From Gammaproteobacteria bacterium (GTDB lineage: Bacteria > Pseudomonadota > Gammaproteobacteria > Thiohalomonadales > Thiohalomonadaceae): 64,000 bases of DNA. A program made the translations under genes and the position numbers. This document shows, piece by piece, positions 44,039-52,650 of this stretch (positions are counted from its first letter, which is position 1; each line of letters begins with the position of its first letter). Below the pieces are notes generated by a model. The model searched no databases. It saw nothing but the letters and a program-made list of their open reading frames with translations, and was not told where the DNA came from. Where the stretch lies: NCBI GenBank assembly GCA_023228645.1, contig JALOAT010000005.1, forward strand, positions 1 through 64,000. Direction: 5' to 3'.

Positions 44039-44850
44039 GCAGCGGTCTTCAGCCAGATCAAACCGAGGGCGAACACCGGCGCCGCGGCTGTGAGGCTGTC
44101 CAGGCGGTCCAGCACGCCGCCGTGGCCGGGCAGCAGATGACCGCTGTCCTTGGCCCCGGCCATGCGCTTGAACATGCTTTCGGTCAGATCGCCGACTACC
44201 GAGGCCAGGACCGTGACCAGGCACACGGCCAAGAAGCCGAGCAGGACGGCGTCCGGGATAGCCAACAGCCGCGCCGCGCCGAAGGCGATGGCCAGGGTCA
44301 GCGCCACGGCCCCGCCGAGTCCTTCCCAGGTCTTGCCTGGGCTGACCCGCGGGGCCAGCTTGCGCCGGCCAAAGGCGCGCCCGGCGAAATAGGCGCCGAT
44401 GTCGGCAAAGGAGACCAGCACCATCACCAGCAGCGCCGCCCGCGGATCGCCCTGATGCAACAGCAGCAGGCCGGCATGGGCAGGCATTAGCACCAGCAGG
44501 CCGGTGAGCGCGCGGATCGCGTGCGACTGGAAGAAACCGCTGAGCAGCGGGAAGGCCATCACGAACAGGAACGCCGCAGCCCACCAGATCACGCCGACGC
44601 TGATGACGGCGAGGCTGATCAAGGGTTCGCTAGGCAACACGCGGTTGAGCAGCCCAAGTACCAACAGCACGGTGGCGGTATAGGAGTAGCGCGGCGTACC
44701 GCTCAACCCTGCAAGGCCGGCCCATTCCCACGCCGCCAGCGCGAGCACCAGTGCGACCACCACGCCGAACACGGCGGTGGGGGCATAGAGGGTGATGAGG
44801 ATGATGATCGGCGCGATGATGAGGGCCGTAAGGACACGCTGCTTAAGCAC
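44035..44850 (-). CDS. cdsA: Phosphatidate cytidylyltransferase
   Basis: Makes CDP-diacylglycerol for phospholipids in the inner membrane. The 271-residue protein has about seven or eight helices and the full family signature SMFKRMAGAKDSGHLLPGHGGVLDRLDS near the C-terminus. I place the start at a GTG (44850) that overlaps the uppS end by 8 bases, giving MLKQRVLTALIIAPI as a normal N-terminal helix; a GGAG lies about ten bases upstream. Confidence 0.92.
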   Translation of the reverse strand: MLKQRVLTALIIAPIIILITLYAPTAVFGVVVALVLALAAWEWAGLAGLSGTPRYSYTATVLLVLGLLNRVLPSEPLISLAVISVGVIWWAAAFLFVMAFPLLSGFFQSHAIRALTGLLVLMPAHAGLLLLHQGDPRAALLVMVLVSFADIGAYFAGRAFGRRKLAPRVSPGKTWEGLGGAVALTLAIAFGAARLLAIPDAVLLGFLAVCLVTVLASVVGDLTESMFKRMAGAKDSGHLLPGHGGVLDRLDSLTAAAPVFALGLIWLKTAA

Positions 44851-45598
44851 CGGAAGCCTGCTCCACTTGTTCGCCGGTGCGTCCGAAACGCCGCTGACGC
44901 GTGGCGAAGGACGCCAGGGCCTCCGCGAACGCGGCGGCATCGAAGTCCGGCCAGAGAATGGGGGTGAAATACAACTCGGTATAGGCGAGCTGCCACAACA
45001 GGAAGTTGCTGATACGCTGCTCGCCGCCGGTGCGGATGAATAGATCGGGCTCGGGCAGATCCGCCAGGCTCAGCTCGGCGGCGAGCCGTTCGCTGGTGAT
45101 GGCGGCCGGATCGAGTGTGCCCGCCTGCACCGCCGCGGCCAGCTTGCGCGCGGCCTGACTCACGTCCCAGCGTCCGCCGTAATTGGCGGCGATGACCAGG
45201 ACCAGCGCATGGTTTTGCGCAGTAAGCGCCTCGGCGGCGGCAATGCGGGCCTGCAATTCCTCGGAAAAGGCGCTGCGATCGCCGATCACCCGCAGCTGGA
45301 CGCCGTACTCGTTCAGCTTCGCCACCTCGCACTCCAGCGCGGTGAGGAACAGGTTCATGAGCAGGCCCACCTCTTCGGGGGGACGGCGCCAGTTCTCGCT
45401 GCTGAAGGCGAACAGCGTGAGCGTGCCGATGCCCTTTTCGAGGCATGCCCTGACCATCGCCCGAACGGTCTCGAGTCCGGCCTTGTGGCCGGCGAAACGG
45501 GGCAGGAAACGCCTGCGCGCCCAGCGCCCGTTGCCATCCATGATCATGGCGACGTGCCGGGGCAGGCTCGCGGGGGAGCTGGATTCCTTATCGGCCAT
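44843..45598 (-). CDS. uppS: Undecaprenyl diphosphate synthase
   Basis: cis-Prenyltransferase that makes the C55 carrier used for peptidoglycan, O-antigen and the EPS of this window. The 251-residue protein has the catalytic Asp in AMIMDGNGRWARRR, the FAFSSENW motif and the RTGGEQRISNFLLWQLAYTEL region. It lies between frr and cdsA as in most Proteobacteria. Confidence 0.96.
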   Translation of the reverse strand: MADKESSSPASLPRHVAMIMDGNGRWARRRFLPRFAGHKAGLETVRAMVRACLEKGIGTLTLFAFSSENWRRPPEEVGLLMNLFLTALECEVAKLNEYGVQLRVIGDRSAFSEELQARIAAAEALTAQNHALVLVIAANYGGRWDVSQAARKLAAAVQAGTLDPAAITSERLAAELSLADLPEPDLFIRTGGEQRISNFLLWQLAYTELYFTPILWPDFDAAAFAEALASFATRQRRFGRTGEQVEQASGA

Positions 45599-45630
45599 GG
45601 TTATCTCGTCGGGGCAGTGGGCGCGGCCGA

Positions 45631-46188
45631 TCAGAGTTCCATCATGTCCTTTTCTTTGGCCTGGACGAGCTTGTCCACCTCGGCGATGTAGCGATCCGTC
45701 AGCTTCTGGATCTCGTCCTCGGCGCGGCGCTCGTCGTCCTGGCTGATCTTTTTGTCCTTGAGCAACACCTTCACCTCGGCGTTGGCGTCGCGGCGGATGT
45801 TGCGAATGGCGACCTTGGCGTTCTCACCTTCGTGCTTCACCACCTTGCTCATCTCGCGGCGACGCTCCTCGGTGAGCGCCGGCATGGGCACGCGGATGAG
45901 TGTGCCGCTGGTGTTCGGATTCAGGCCCAGGTCGGAGGTCATGATGGCCTTCTCGATGGGACCGACCATGGTCTTCTCCCACGGCGAGACGGCCAGGGTG
46001 CGCGCATCTTCCGCGGTCACGTTGGCGACCTGGTTGATGGGCACCGGGGAGCCGTAATAGTCGACCATCACGTGTTCGAGCAGGCTCGGATGGGCACGGC
46101 CGGTACGCAGCTTGGCGAGCTCGTGCTTGAGCGTCTCCAGGCTCTTCTGCATGCGGTTTTCGGCGCTTTTCTTTGTGTCGTTGATCAT
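45631..46188 (-). CDS. frr: Ribosome recycling factor
   Basis: Releases ribosomes after termination with EF-G. The 185-residue protein has LRTGRAHPSLLEHVMVDYYGSPVPINQVANV, PWEKTMVGPIEKAI and the basic segment VAIRNIRRDANAEVKVL, all typical. It lies 3 bases after pyrH. Confidence 0.96.
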   Translation of the reverse strand: MINDTKKSAENRMQKSLETLKHELAKLRTGRAHPSLLEHVMVDYYGSPVPINQVANVTAEDARTLAVSPWEKTMVGPIEKAIMTSDLGLNPNTSGTLIRVPMPALTEERRREMSKVVKHEGENAKVAIRNIRRDANAEVKVLLKDKKISQDDERRAEDEIQKLTDRYIAEVDKLVQAKEKDMMEL

Positions 46189-46191
46189 GCG

Positions 46192-46923
46192 TCAGTCTCC
46201 ACGTTCCACCAACGTGCCTTCATTTTCGCCCAGGATGATGCGGCGCAGCGCCCCGGGCTTGTTCATGTCGTACACGCGCAATGGCAGGTTCTGCTCACGG
46301 CACAGGACGATGGCGGTGGCATCCATCACGCCGAGCTTGCGCTCCAGCGCCTCGTCATAGGTGAGGCGGTCGTAGCGCTTGGCGCTCGGGTCCTTCTTCG
46401 GGTCGGCGGAGTAGATGCCGTCGACCTTGGTGGCCTTCAGCACCAGCTCCGCGCCGATCTCGATGCCGCGCAGGCTGGCGGCGGAATCCGTGGTGAAGAA
46501 CGGATTGCCGGTCCCCGCGGCGAATACCACCACGCGCCCCTTCTCCAGGTGGCGGATGGCGCGGCGGCGGATGTAATCCTCGCACACCTGATGGATCGGC
46601 AGCGCGGACATCACGCGGCACTTGAGGTTTTCGTGCTCGATGGCGTCCTGCAGCGACAGCGAGTTGATCACCGTGGCCAGCATGCCGATCTGATCCGCGG
46701 TGGCGCGTTCCATGCCGGCGGAGGCCAGGCTGACGCCACGGAAGATGTTTCCGCCGCCCAGCACGACGCCGACCTGGACGCCGGAGCGTACCAGGTCGGC
46801 AATTTCGGCTGCCACCCGCTTGACGATCTCCGGGGCGATACCGAACTGCTGATCGCCCATCAGCGCCTCACCGCTGAACTTGATGAGGACGCGCTTGTAG
46901 ACCGGCTTGGCGCTGTCGGTCAT
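46192..46923 (-). CDS. pyrH: UMP kinase
   Basis: Phosphorylates UMP, the bacterial hexameric kinase. The 243-residue amino-acid-kinase fold has KFSGEALMGDQQFGI, LGGGNIFRG, the ATVINSLSLQDAIEH helix and GTGNPFFTTDSAASLRG. It is 3 bases from tsf and 3 from frr, the usual order. Confidence 0.96.
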   Translation of the reverse strand: MTDSAKPVYKRVLIKFSGEALMGDQQFGIAPEIVKRVAAEIADLVRSGVQVGVVLGGGNIFRGVSLASAGMERATADQIGMLATVINSLSLQDAIEHENLKCRVMSALPIHQVCEDYIRRRAIRHLEKGRVVVFAAGTGNPFFTTDSAASLRGIEIGAELVLKATKVDGIYSADPKKDPSAKRYDRLTYDEALERKLGVMDATAIVLCREQNLPLRVYDMNKPGALRRIILGENEGTLVERGD

Positions 46924-46926
46924 GGC

Positions 46927-47805
46927 TCAGTTTCCGCGTGCGGTCGCCATGACCTCTTCGGCGAAGTCCACCTTCTTCTTCTCGATGCCCTCGCCCACTT
47001 CGAAGCGCTCGAAGCCGATGACCTTGGCGCCGGCGCTCTTCAGCAGCTTCTCCACGGTCTCGTCCGGGTTCTTCACGAAGGGCTGGCCGAGCAGGGTCAC
47101 TTCCTTGAGGAACTTCTGCACGCGGCCTTCCACCATCTTGGCGACAATCTCGGCGGGCTTGCCGCTCTCGGCGGCCTGGGCGGTGTAGATCTCACGCTCC
47201 TTGGCGATCAGCTCGGGCGAGACTTGCTCGGAGGACACGCAGATGGGGCGGCTCGCCGCCACGTGCATGGCGATGTCCTTGGCCAGTTGGGCGTTGCCGC
47301 CTTCCATCTCCACCACCACGCCGATGCGGGTGCCGTGACGGTAAAACTCCAAAAAGCCGTTGGCGGTTTCGAACAGGGCGAAACGGCGCACGGTCATGTT
47401 CTCGCCGAGCTTGGCGATCTTTTCCTTGAGCGTGTCGGCGATGGACGCGCCGCCTTCCAGCGACAGGCCCATCAGGGCGTCCACGTCGGCTGGCTTGTCG
47501 GCCAGCACCTGCTTCGCGATGGCATTGGCCATGGCCTGGAAGTCGTTGCCCTTGGCCACGAAGTCGGTCTCGCAGTTCACTTCCACCATGGCCAGGCGCT
47601 TGGCGTCGCCCTGGATGGCGATGACGCCTTCGGCAGCGGTGCGGCCGGCCTTCTTGTCGGCCTTGGCGGCGCCGGACTTGCGCATGTGCTCGATGGCGGC
47701 CTCCAGGTCGCCACCTGTCTCCGTCAGCGCCTTCTTGCATTCCATCATGCCGGCGCCGGTGCGCTCGCGCAGTTCCTTGACCATTTGTGCGGTGATTTCT
47801 GCCAT
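46927..47805 (-). CDS. tsf: Elongation factor Ts
   Basis: Exchanges GDP for GTP on EF-Tu. The 292-residue protein begins MAEITAQMVKELRERTGAGMMECKKAL with the UBA-like domain, then TDFVAKGNDF with the TDF motif that contacts EF-Tu. The ATG at 47805 gives the canonical N-terminus; the frame stays open upstream through the hairpin but that part is not conserved. Separated from rpsB by 104 bases holding a strong hairpin. Confidence 0.96.
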   Translation of the reverse strand: MAEITAQMVKELRERTGAGMMECKKALTETGGDLEAAIEHMRKSGAAKADKKAGRTAAEGVIAIQGDAKRLAMVEVNCETDFVAKGNDFQAMANAIAKQVLADKPADVDALMGLSLEGGASIADTLKEKIAKLGENMTVRRFALFETANGFLEFYRHGTRIGVVVEMEGGNAQLAKDIAMHVAASRPICVSSEQVSPELIAKEREIYTAQAAESGKPAEIVAKMVEGRVQKFLKEVTLLGQPFVKNPDETVEKLLKSAGAKVIGFERFEVGEGIEKKKVDFAEEVMATARGN

Positions 47806-47860
47806 TTCTGCTTCCCCTAGCGGTTGGGGCGCCACGCCGCGGCGCCCGGTGAGTGGATTC

Positions 47861-47887
47861 GAAAAAGGGGGCATGGCCCCCTTTTTC
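47861..47887. terminator. Strong hairpin between rpsB and tsf (attenuator-like)
   Basis: A perfect 12 bp stem (47861-47872 with 47876-47887) closes a 3-base loop. G/C pairs form the core and A/T runs lie at its base, so on the minus strand a T run ends the stem as in an intrinsic terminator. It stands in the gap downstream of rpsB and would lower tsf transcription relative to rpsB. Confidence 0.75.
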
Positions 47888-47909
47888 TTCAACGCATGCG
47901 AGCTGCCGC

Positions 47910-48644
47910 TCAGCGTGCTTCCTCGACCTCGACGAACTCGTCCTTCACGCCCTGCATGGGCGAGGCGGCCTTGCCTTCCAGTACCGCGTCCGCCGCAGCT
48001 TCCACGTACAGCTGGATGGCGCGCAGGGCGTCGTCGTTGCCGGGGATCACGTAGTCGATGCCGAGGGGATTGTTGTTGGTGTCCACCACGCCAATCAACG
48101 GGATACCCAGGTTCTTGGCTTCACCCACGGCATTCTTCTCATGACCCGTGTCGATGATGAAGATGGCGTCCGGCAGGCCGTTCATGTCCTTGATGCCGCC
48201 CAGCGAGCGCTGGAGCTTTTCCAGCTCGCGGCGCATCATCAGGCCTTCCTTCTTGGTCAGACGGTTGATGGAGCCGTCCTGTTCCATGGCCTCGATGTCA
48301 CGCAGGCGCTTGATGGACTGCTTGACGGTCTTGAAGTTGGTGAGCATGCCGCCCAGCCAGCGGTGATTCACGTAGGGCATGCCGCAGCGCTCGGCCTGGG
48401 CCTTGACCACGTCGCGCGCCTGGCGCTTGGTGCCCACGAACAGGATGGTGCCCTTGTTGGCCGCCAGCTTGCCCATGTAGTTCATGGCATCGTTGAACAG
48501 CGGCAGGGTCTTTTCGAGATTGACGATATGGATCTTGTTACGGTCGCCGAAGATGAACGGGGCCATCTTGGGGTTCCAGTAACGGGTCTGGTGGCCGAAA
48601 TGAACGCCGGCCTCCAGCATCTGACGCATGGTCACGTTGGGCAT
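47910..48644 (-). CDS. rpsB: 30S ribosomal protein S2
   Basis: Ribosomal protein S2, 244 residues. It has the start MRQMLEAGVHFGHQTRYWNPKM, the VNHRWLGGMLTNFKTVKQSI stretch and PLIGVVDTNNNP with the PGNDDALRAI loop. It begins the minus-strand supercluster that runs to lpxA. AAAGGAAAA precedes the ATG. A long leader with repeated hairpins lies upstream. Confidence 0.97.
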   Translation of the reverse strand: MPNVTMRQMLEAGVHFGHQTRYWNPKMAPFIFGDRNKIHIVNLEKTLPLFNDAMNYMGKLAANKGTILFVGTKRQARDVVKAQAERCGMPYVNHRWLGGMLTNFKTVKQSIKRLRDIEAMEQDGSINRLTKKEGLMMRRELEKLQRSLGGIKDMNGLPDAIFIIDTGHEKNAVGEAKNLGIPLIGVVDTNNNPLGIDYVIPGNDDALRAIQLYVEAAADAVLEGKAASPMQGVKDEFVEVEEAR

Positions 48645-48737
48645 TACAGTTTTCCTTTCGGGGTTGAGCCGCCATGTGCCCCGGCCATCGACCCGGTCTC
48701 CCGGGCACCCCGACGCCGTGCCGGCACATGTGTGGAT

Positions 48738-48783
48738 TTAAGGGGGTCGCCCCCCGTTGTGGTTAAGGGGGTCGCCCCCCGTT
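48738..48783 (-). repeat. Tandem 21 bp hairpin repeats in the rpsB leader
   Basis: Two identical 21-base units (48738-48758 and 48763-48783), each containing a GGGGG-TCG-CCCCCC hairpin, lie in the rpsB 5' leader. A third G/C palindrome follows at about 48788-48804. S2 is known to regulate its own mRNA in E. coli through a long leader. These hairpins may be part of such a control or a polymorphic repeat. Confidence 0.55.
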
Positions 48784-48834
48784 TGCCTTGGGGGAATTCC
48801 CCCGCTTTCAACAGTTTGCCTGTTGAAGCCGGCC

Positions 48835-48863
48835 TTTATACCATAAGAGTTCCCGCGCCACAA
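48835..48863 (-). promoter_or_regulatory. Sigma-70-like promoter of rpsB
   Basis: On the minus strand TTGTGG (48863-48858) and TATAAA (48840-48835) are 17 bases apart. The expected start leaves a leader of roughly 185 bases before the rpsB ATG. It is also the region upstream of map on the other strand. Confidence 0.55.
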
Positions 48864-48904
48864 ACCGGCACACTGCCTTCCCGCGCGCCTCAGGAAACCC
48901 GTCC

Positions 48905-49672
48905 ATGAGTATCATCATCAAAAATTCCGAAGATATCCAAAAGATGCGCGTGGCTGGCCGGCTCGCGGCCGAGGTGCTGGAGATGATCGCCCCCCACGTT
49001 CAGCCGGGCGTCACCACCAACGAGCTGGACCGGATCTGCCACGACCATATCATGAACGTGCAGCACGCCACCCCGGCGCCCCTCAATTATCACGGCTTCC
49101 CCAAGTCCATCTGCACCTCAGTGAACCATGTGGTGTGCCACGGCATCCCGTCGGACAAACCGCTCAAGGGCGGCGACATCATCAATATGGACATCACCGT
49201 CATCAAGGACGGCTTCCATGGCGATACCAGCATGATGTTCTGCGTGGGCGAACCCTCCATCAAAGCGCGGCGGGTGGTGCAGATCGCCCACGAGTGCCTG
49301 CTCATCGGCATCCGCATGGTGCGCCCGGGCGTGCGCCTCGGGGACATCGGCTACGCCATCCAGCGCCACGCCGAGCACAGCGGCTGCTCGGTGGTGCGCG
49401 AGTACTGCGGGCACGGTATCGGCCGCGGCTTCCACGAGGACCCGCAGGTACTGCACTACGGCCAGCCGGACACCGGCGTCACCCTGGAGCCGGGCATGAC
49501 CTTCACCATCGAGCCCATGATCAACCTGGGCAAGCGCCACGTGAAGCTGCTGCCGGACGAGTGGACCGTGGTCACCAAGGACCATTCCCTGTCCGCCCAG
49601 TGGGAGCACACCGTGCTGGTCACCGAAACCGGCGTGGAGGTCCTCACCCTGCGCGCCGGCGAGGAGATCTGA
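48905..49672 (+). CDS. map: Methionine aminopeptidase type I
   Basis: Removes the N-terminal methionine from nascent proteins. The 255-residue protein has the pita-bread metal ligands in INMDITVIKDGFHGDTSMMF (two Asp), CGHGIGRGFHEDPQVLHY (His), FTIEPMI (Glu) and WEHTVLVT (Glu). It is divergent from rpsB and just before glnD, the standard gammaproteobacterial order. Confidence 0.97.
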   Translation: MSIIIKNSEDIQKMRVAGRLAAEVLEMIAPHVQPGVTTNELDRICHDHIMNVQHATPAPLNYHGFPKSICTSVNHVVCHGIPSDKPLKGGDIINMDITVIKDGFHGDTSMMFCVGEPSIKARRVVQIAHECLLIGIRMVRPGVRLGDIGYAIQRHAEHSGCSVVREYCGHGIGRGFHEDPQVLHYGQPDTGVTLEPGMTFTIEPMINLGKRHVKLLPDEWTVVTKDHSLSAQWEHTVLVTETGVEVLTLRAGEEI

Positions 49673-49676
49673 GCTG
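49662..49676 (+). promoter_or_regulatory. Ribosome site deciding a CTG start for glnD
   Basis: AGGAG (49662-49666), inside the last codons of map, is followed after 7 bases by CTG (49674-49676). No ATG, GTG or TTG exists in this frame between here and a GTG at 49824, but the frame upstream of that GTG is clearly homologous to the GlnD N-terminus. Confidence 0.6.
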
Positions 49677-52319
49677 GACGTCCGGCAACTGTTCGATTCG
49701 GCCGTCTTCGAGCGCCGGCTGGAAGGACAGTCCGCCCCGCTGCCCCTGTTCCGCGAGGCCCTGCAGGAGGTCAACGAAAACCTGAAGACGGCCTTCGCGG
49801 CCGGCACGCCCGCCGAAGACCTGGTGCCGGGCCGCGCCGCCCTCCTCGACTGCCTGCTGAAGCACGCCTTCCGCCTGCATTTTTCCGACCCGGACGAACT
49901 GGCCCTGGTGGCGGTGGGCGGCTACGGACGCGGCGAACTGCACCCGTATTCGGACATCGACGTGCTGCTGCTGGTCGATGCAGGCGCTATGGAGCGCCTG
50001 AGCGAACCGCTCGAACGCTTCGTGCTGTTCCTGTGGGACCTCGGCCTCGAGATCGGCCACAGCGTCCGCACTGTCGAGGACTGCGTGCAGGAGGCGGCCA
50101 AGGACATCACGGTCGCCACCAACCTCATGGAATCGCGCCTGCTCGCCGGCACCGAGGGCCTTTACCTCGCCATGCGCACCGCCACCGGACCTGACCGTTT
50201 ATGGCCGAGCCGCGAGTTCTTCGAGGCCAAGTGGCAGGAGCAGATCGAGCGCCACCGCAAGTTCCACGACACCGCCTACAACCTGGAGCCCAACGTCAAG
50301 GAAGGCCCGGGCGGGCTACGCGACATCCAGATGATCGGCTGGGTGGCCAAGCGCCATTTCGGCGTGCGTACCCTCGCGGACCTGGTGGCGCACGGCTTTC
50401 TCACCGCCGGCGAATATGAGCACCTGATCACCGGCCAGAATTTCCTCTGGAAGGTGCGTTTCGGCCTGCACGTCCTCGCCGGCCGGCGCGAAGACCGCTT
50501 GGTGTTCGATCACCAGCGTTCCCTGGCCCGTATGTTCGGCTACCAGGACGATGGCATCCGGCTCATGGTCGAGCATTTCATGAAGGACTACTACCGCACT
50601 GTCATGGAGCTGGGCCAACTCAACGAACTGCTGCTGCAACTGTTCCAGGAAGAGCTCCTGTATGCGGAAGAGCCGGCGGAAATCCGTCCTATCAACAAAC
50701 GCTTTCGGTGCCACAAGGGCTTCGTGGAAGTGAGCCACCCGAAGGTGTTTGCGCGCTATCCTTTTGCGCTGCTCGAGGTCTTCCTGCTGCTGGCGGAATA
50801 CCCCGAACTCAAGGGTGTGCGCGCCAACACCATCCGCCTCATCCGCCACCACATCGCCCATATCGACGAGCGATTTCGCAGCGACCTGCGTTGCCGCAGC
50901 CTGTTCATGGAGATCCTGCGCCAGCCGCACGGTATCACCACGGCGCTGCGCGCCATGAACCGCTTCGGTGTCCTCGGCGCCTACCTGCCCGTATTCGGGC
51001 GCATCGTCGCGCAGATGCAGCACGACCTCTTTCACGTCTACACCGTCGACCAGCACACCCTGTTCGTGGTGCAGAACCTGCGGCGGTTCATCAAGCCGGA
51101 ATTCATGCACGAATTCCCCCGCTGCACCCGCATCATGCGGTCCATCCCCAAGCAGGAGGTGCTGTTCATCGCCGCCCTTTTCCATGACATCGCCAAGGGG
51201 CGCGGCGGCGACCACTCGGAACTGGGCGCAGCGGATGTATTGCAGTTCTGCACCGATCACCAGCTCAGCGAGTATGATGCAGCGCTGGCACAGTGGCTGG
51301 TGCGCAATCATCTGCTCATGTCCGTTACCGCACAACGCAAGGACATCAGCGATCCAGAGGTGGTGAACCAGTTCGCCGCCGCAGTGGGCAGCCTTACCTA
51401 CCTGGATCACCTGTACGCCCTCACCGTGGCGGACATCCGCGCCACCAGCCCGAACCTGTGGAACTCATGGAAAGACGCGCTGCTCGCCGAGCTCTATGAG
51501 TCCACCCGGCGTGCCCTGCGCCGTGGTTTGTCCAACCCCATGGACGAAAACGAGCTGCGGCGCGAGACCCAGGAGGAAGTGCGCCGCCTGTTGCGCGACG
51601 CCTCGCTCGCGCCCGTACACGTGGACGCGTTCTGGGCGCGCCTCGGCATCGACTACTTCGGCCGCTATTCCGCCGATGAGATCGCTTGGCATACCCAGGC
51701 CGTCTGCACCGAGGGCGACCAGGTGCCGCTCATCCTCATCCGCCAGGAGACCCAGCGCGGCGGCACCGAGATCTTCATCTATACGCAGTTGAGCGATCTG
51801 CTGTTCGCCGTCGTCACTACCGCACTCGACCAGATGCGGCTCAACATCGTGGACGCACGCATCATGCCGTCCAGCGACGGCTACACCCTCGACACGTATA
51901 TCGTGCTGGAGGAAAACGGTACACCCATCGAGGACCCGCGCCGCATCAAGGAGATCCAGACCCGTTTGTCACGGCTGATTCGCGACCCGCGCGCCGCGAG
52001 CCTGACGGTGCAGCGCCACATGAAGCGCCAGCTCAAGCACTTCACCATCCCGCCCCAGGTAACATTCCAGGATGACAGCAACAACGGTCGCACCATCATG
52101 GAAGTGGTCACCTCGGACCGGCCCGGCATTCTGTCCAAGATCGGCCAGGCACTGATGCTGTGCGGCGTGCGCCTGCAGAACGCCAAGATCGCCACCCTCG
52201 GCGCGCGCGTGGAAGACGTCTTCTTCATCACCGACAAGCACAACGAACCCCTCTCTGATCCGGAGCAGATGGATTGCCTGCGCAGCCGCATCATCGAAAT
52301 GCTCGAAGGCAAGGGATAA
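49674..52319 (+). CDS. glnD: Bifunctional uridylyltransferase/uridylyl-removing enzyme GlnD
   Basis: Senses glutamine and modifies PII proteins. The domains are the nucleotidyltransferase (ALVAVGGYGRGELHPYSDIDVLLL with the Asp pair), the GlnE-like helical region, the HD domain (AALFHDIAKGRGGDHSELG) and two ACT domains at the C-terminus (EIFIYTQLSDLLFAV; MEVVTSDRPGILSKIGQAL). From the CTG the product is 881 residues, close to the 890 of E. coli. A GTG at 49824 would give 831 residues and cut off a conserved N-terminal helix region (LFREALQEVNENLKTAF). The CTG start is an inference from spacing and homology. Confidence 0.93.
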   Translation: MDVRQLFDSAVFERRLEGQSAPLPLFREALQEVNENLKTAFAAGTPAEDLVPGRAALLDCLLKHAFRLHFSDPDELALVAVGGYGRGELHPYSDIDVLLLVDAGAMERLSEPLERFVLFLWDLGLEIGHSVRTVEDCVQEAAKDITVATNLMESRLLAGTEGLYLAMRTATGPDRLWPSREFFEAKWQEQIERHRKFHDTAYNLEPNVKEGPGGLRDIQMIGWVAKRHFGVRTLADLVAHGFLTAGEYEHLITGQNFLWKVRFGLHVLAGRREDRLVFDHQRSLARMFGYQDDGIRLMVEHFMKDYYRTVMELGQLNELLLQLFQEELLYAEEPAEIRPINKRFRCHKGFVEVSHPKVFARYPFALLEVFLLLAEYPELKGVRANTIRLIRHHIAHIDERFRSDLRCRSLFMEILRQPHGITTALRAMNRFGVLGAYLPVFGRIVAQMQHDLFHVYTVDQHTLFVVQNLRRFIKPEFMHEFPRCTRIMRSIPKQEVLFIAALFHDIAKGRGGDHSELGAADVLQFCTDHQLSEYDAALAQWLVRNHLLMSVTAQRKDISDPEVVNQFAAAVGSLTYLDHLYALTVADIRATSPNLWNSWKDALLAELYESTRRALRRGLSNPMDENELRRETQEEVRRLLRDASLAPVHVDAFWARLGIDYFGRYSADEIAWHTQAVCTEGDQVPLILIRQETQRGGTEIFIYTQLSDLLFAVVTTALDQMRLNIVDARIMPSSDGYTLDTYIVLEENGTPIEDPRRIKEIQTRLSRLIRDPRAASLTVQRHMKRQLKHFTIPPQVTFQDDSNNGRTIMEVVTSDRPGILSKIGQALMLCGVRLQNAKIATLGARVEDVFFITDKHNEPLSDPEQMDCLRSRIIEMLEGKG

Positions 52320-52329
52320 GAGAAGAGAA

Positions 52330-52650
52330 AAAGCGATAACCACGGGGGACACGGGGAACACGGGGAACACGGGGAATTCAAAGGTGGAATGGCGCTTCTG
52401 CTCCTGTACCCACACCGGTGCAGCTCCTTGAAACTTCTTGTTCTGGAGCAATGTCGCGGGTCGAGCCGCAGTCCTGCAAGACCTTCGATCCCCCGTGAAA
52501 AAGGTCTCAACGCAAAGACGCGAAGGGCGCCAAGGACGCAAAGTTAATGTTCGCTGGTTCTCGAGGACCGTGTGTTTCTTTGCGCCCTTCGCGGTCTTTG
52601 CGTCTTTCCGTTAAATGCTTTTCCCCCGTGTTCCCCGTGGTTATTCTTCA
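52330..52650. repeat. Intergenic inverted-repeat element with short tandem repeats
   Basis: Fills most of the gap between glnD and the VOC gene. Outer arms (about 52334-52373 and 52625-52648) are inverted copies of an AACCACGGGGAACACGG-type sequence; the left one holds tandem 9-base GGGGAACAC units. Inner arms at about 52509-52541 and 52578-52612 carry the ACGCAAAGACGCGAAGGG-type repeat in opposite directions. Related sequences occur at 36332-36358, 54283-54362 and 60533-60561. No coding function seen. Confidence 0.6.

Noticed and set aside
45832..47820. 662-codon plus-strand frame across frr, pyrH and tsf
   Set aside because: It crosses three conserved genes in antisense and has no motif. 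It is a high-GC shadow frame.
48721..48804. Repeats upstream of rpsB as a CRISPR array
   Set aside because: Only two 21-base units spaced 25 bases apart start to start, so no true spacers exist and no cas gene is near.
52334..52375. GGGGAACAC tandem units as an origin iteron or plasmid feature
   Set aside because: Only a few units, no replication gene, and the same words occur inverted at the far end of the gap, as in a dispersed repeat.
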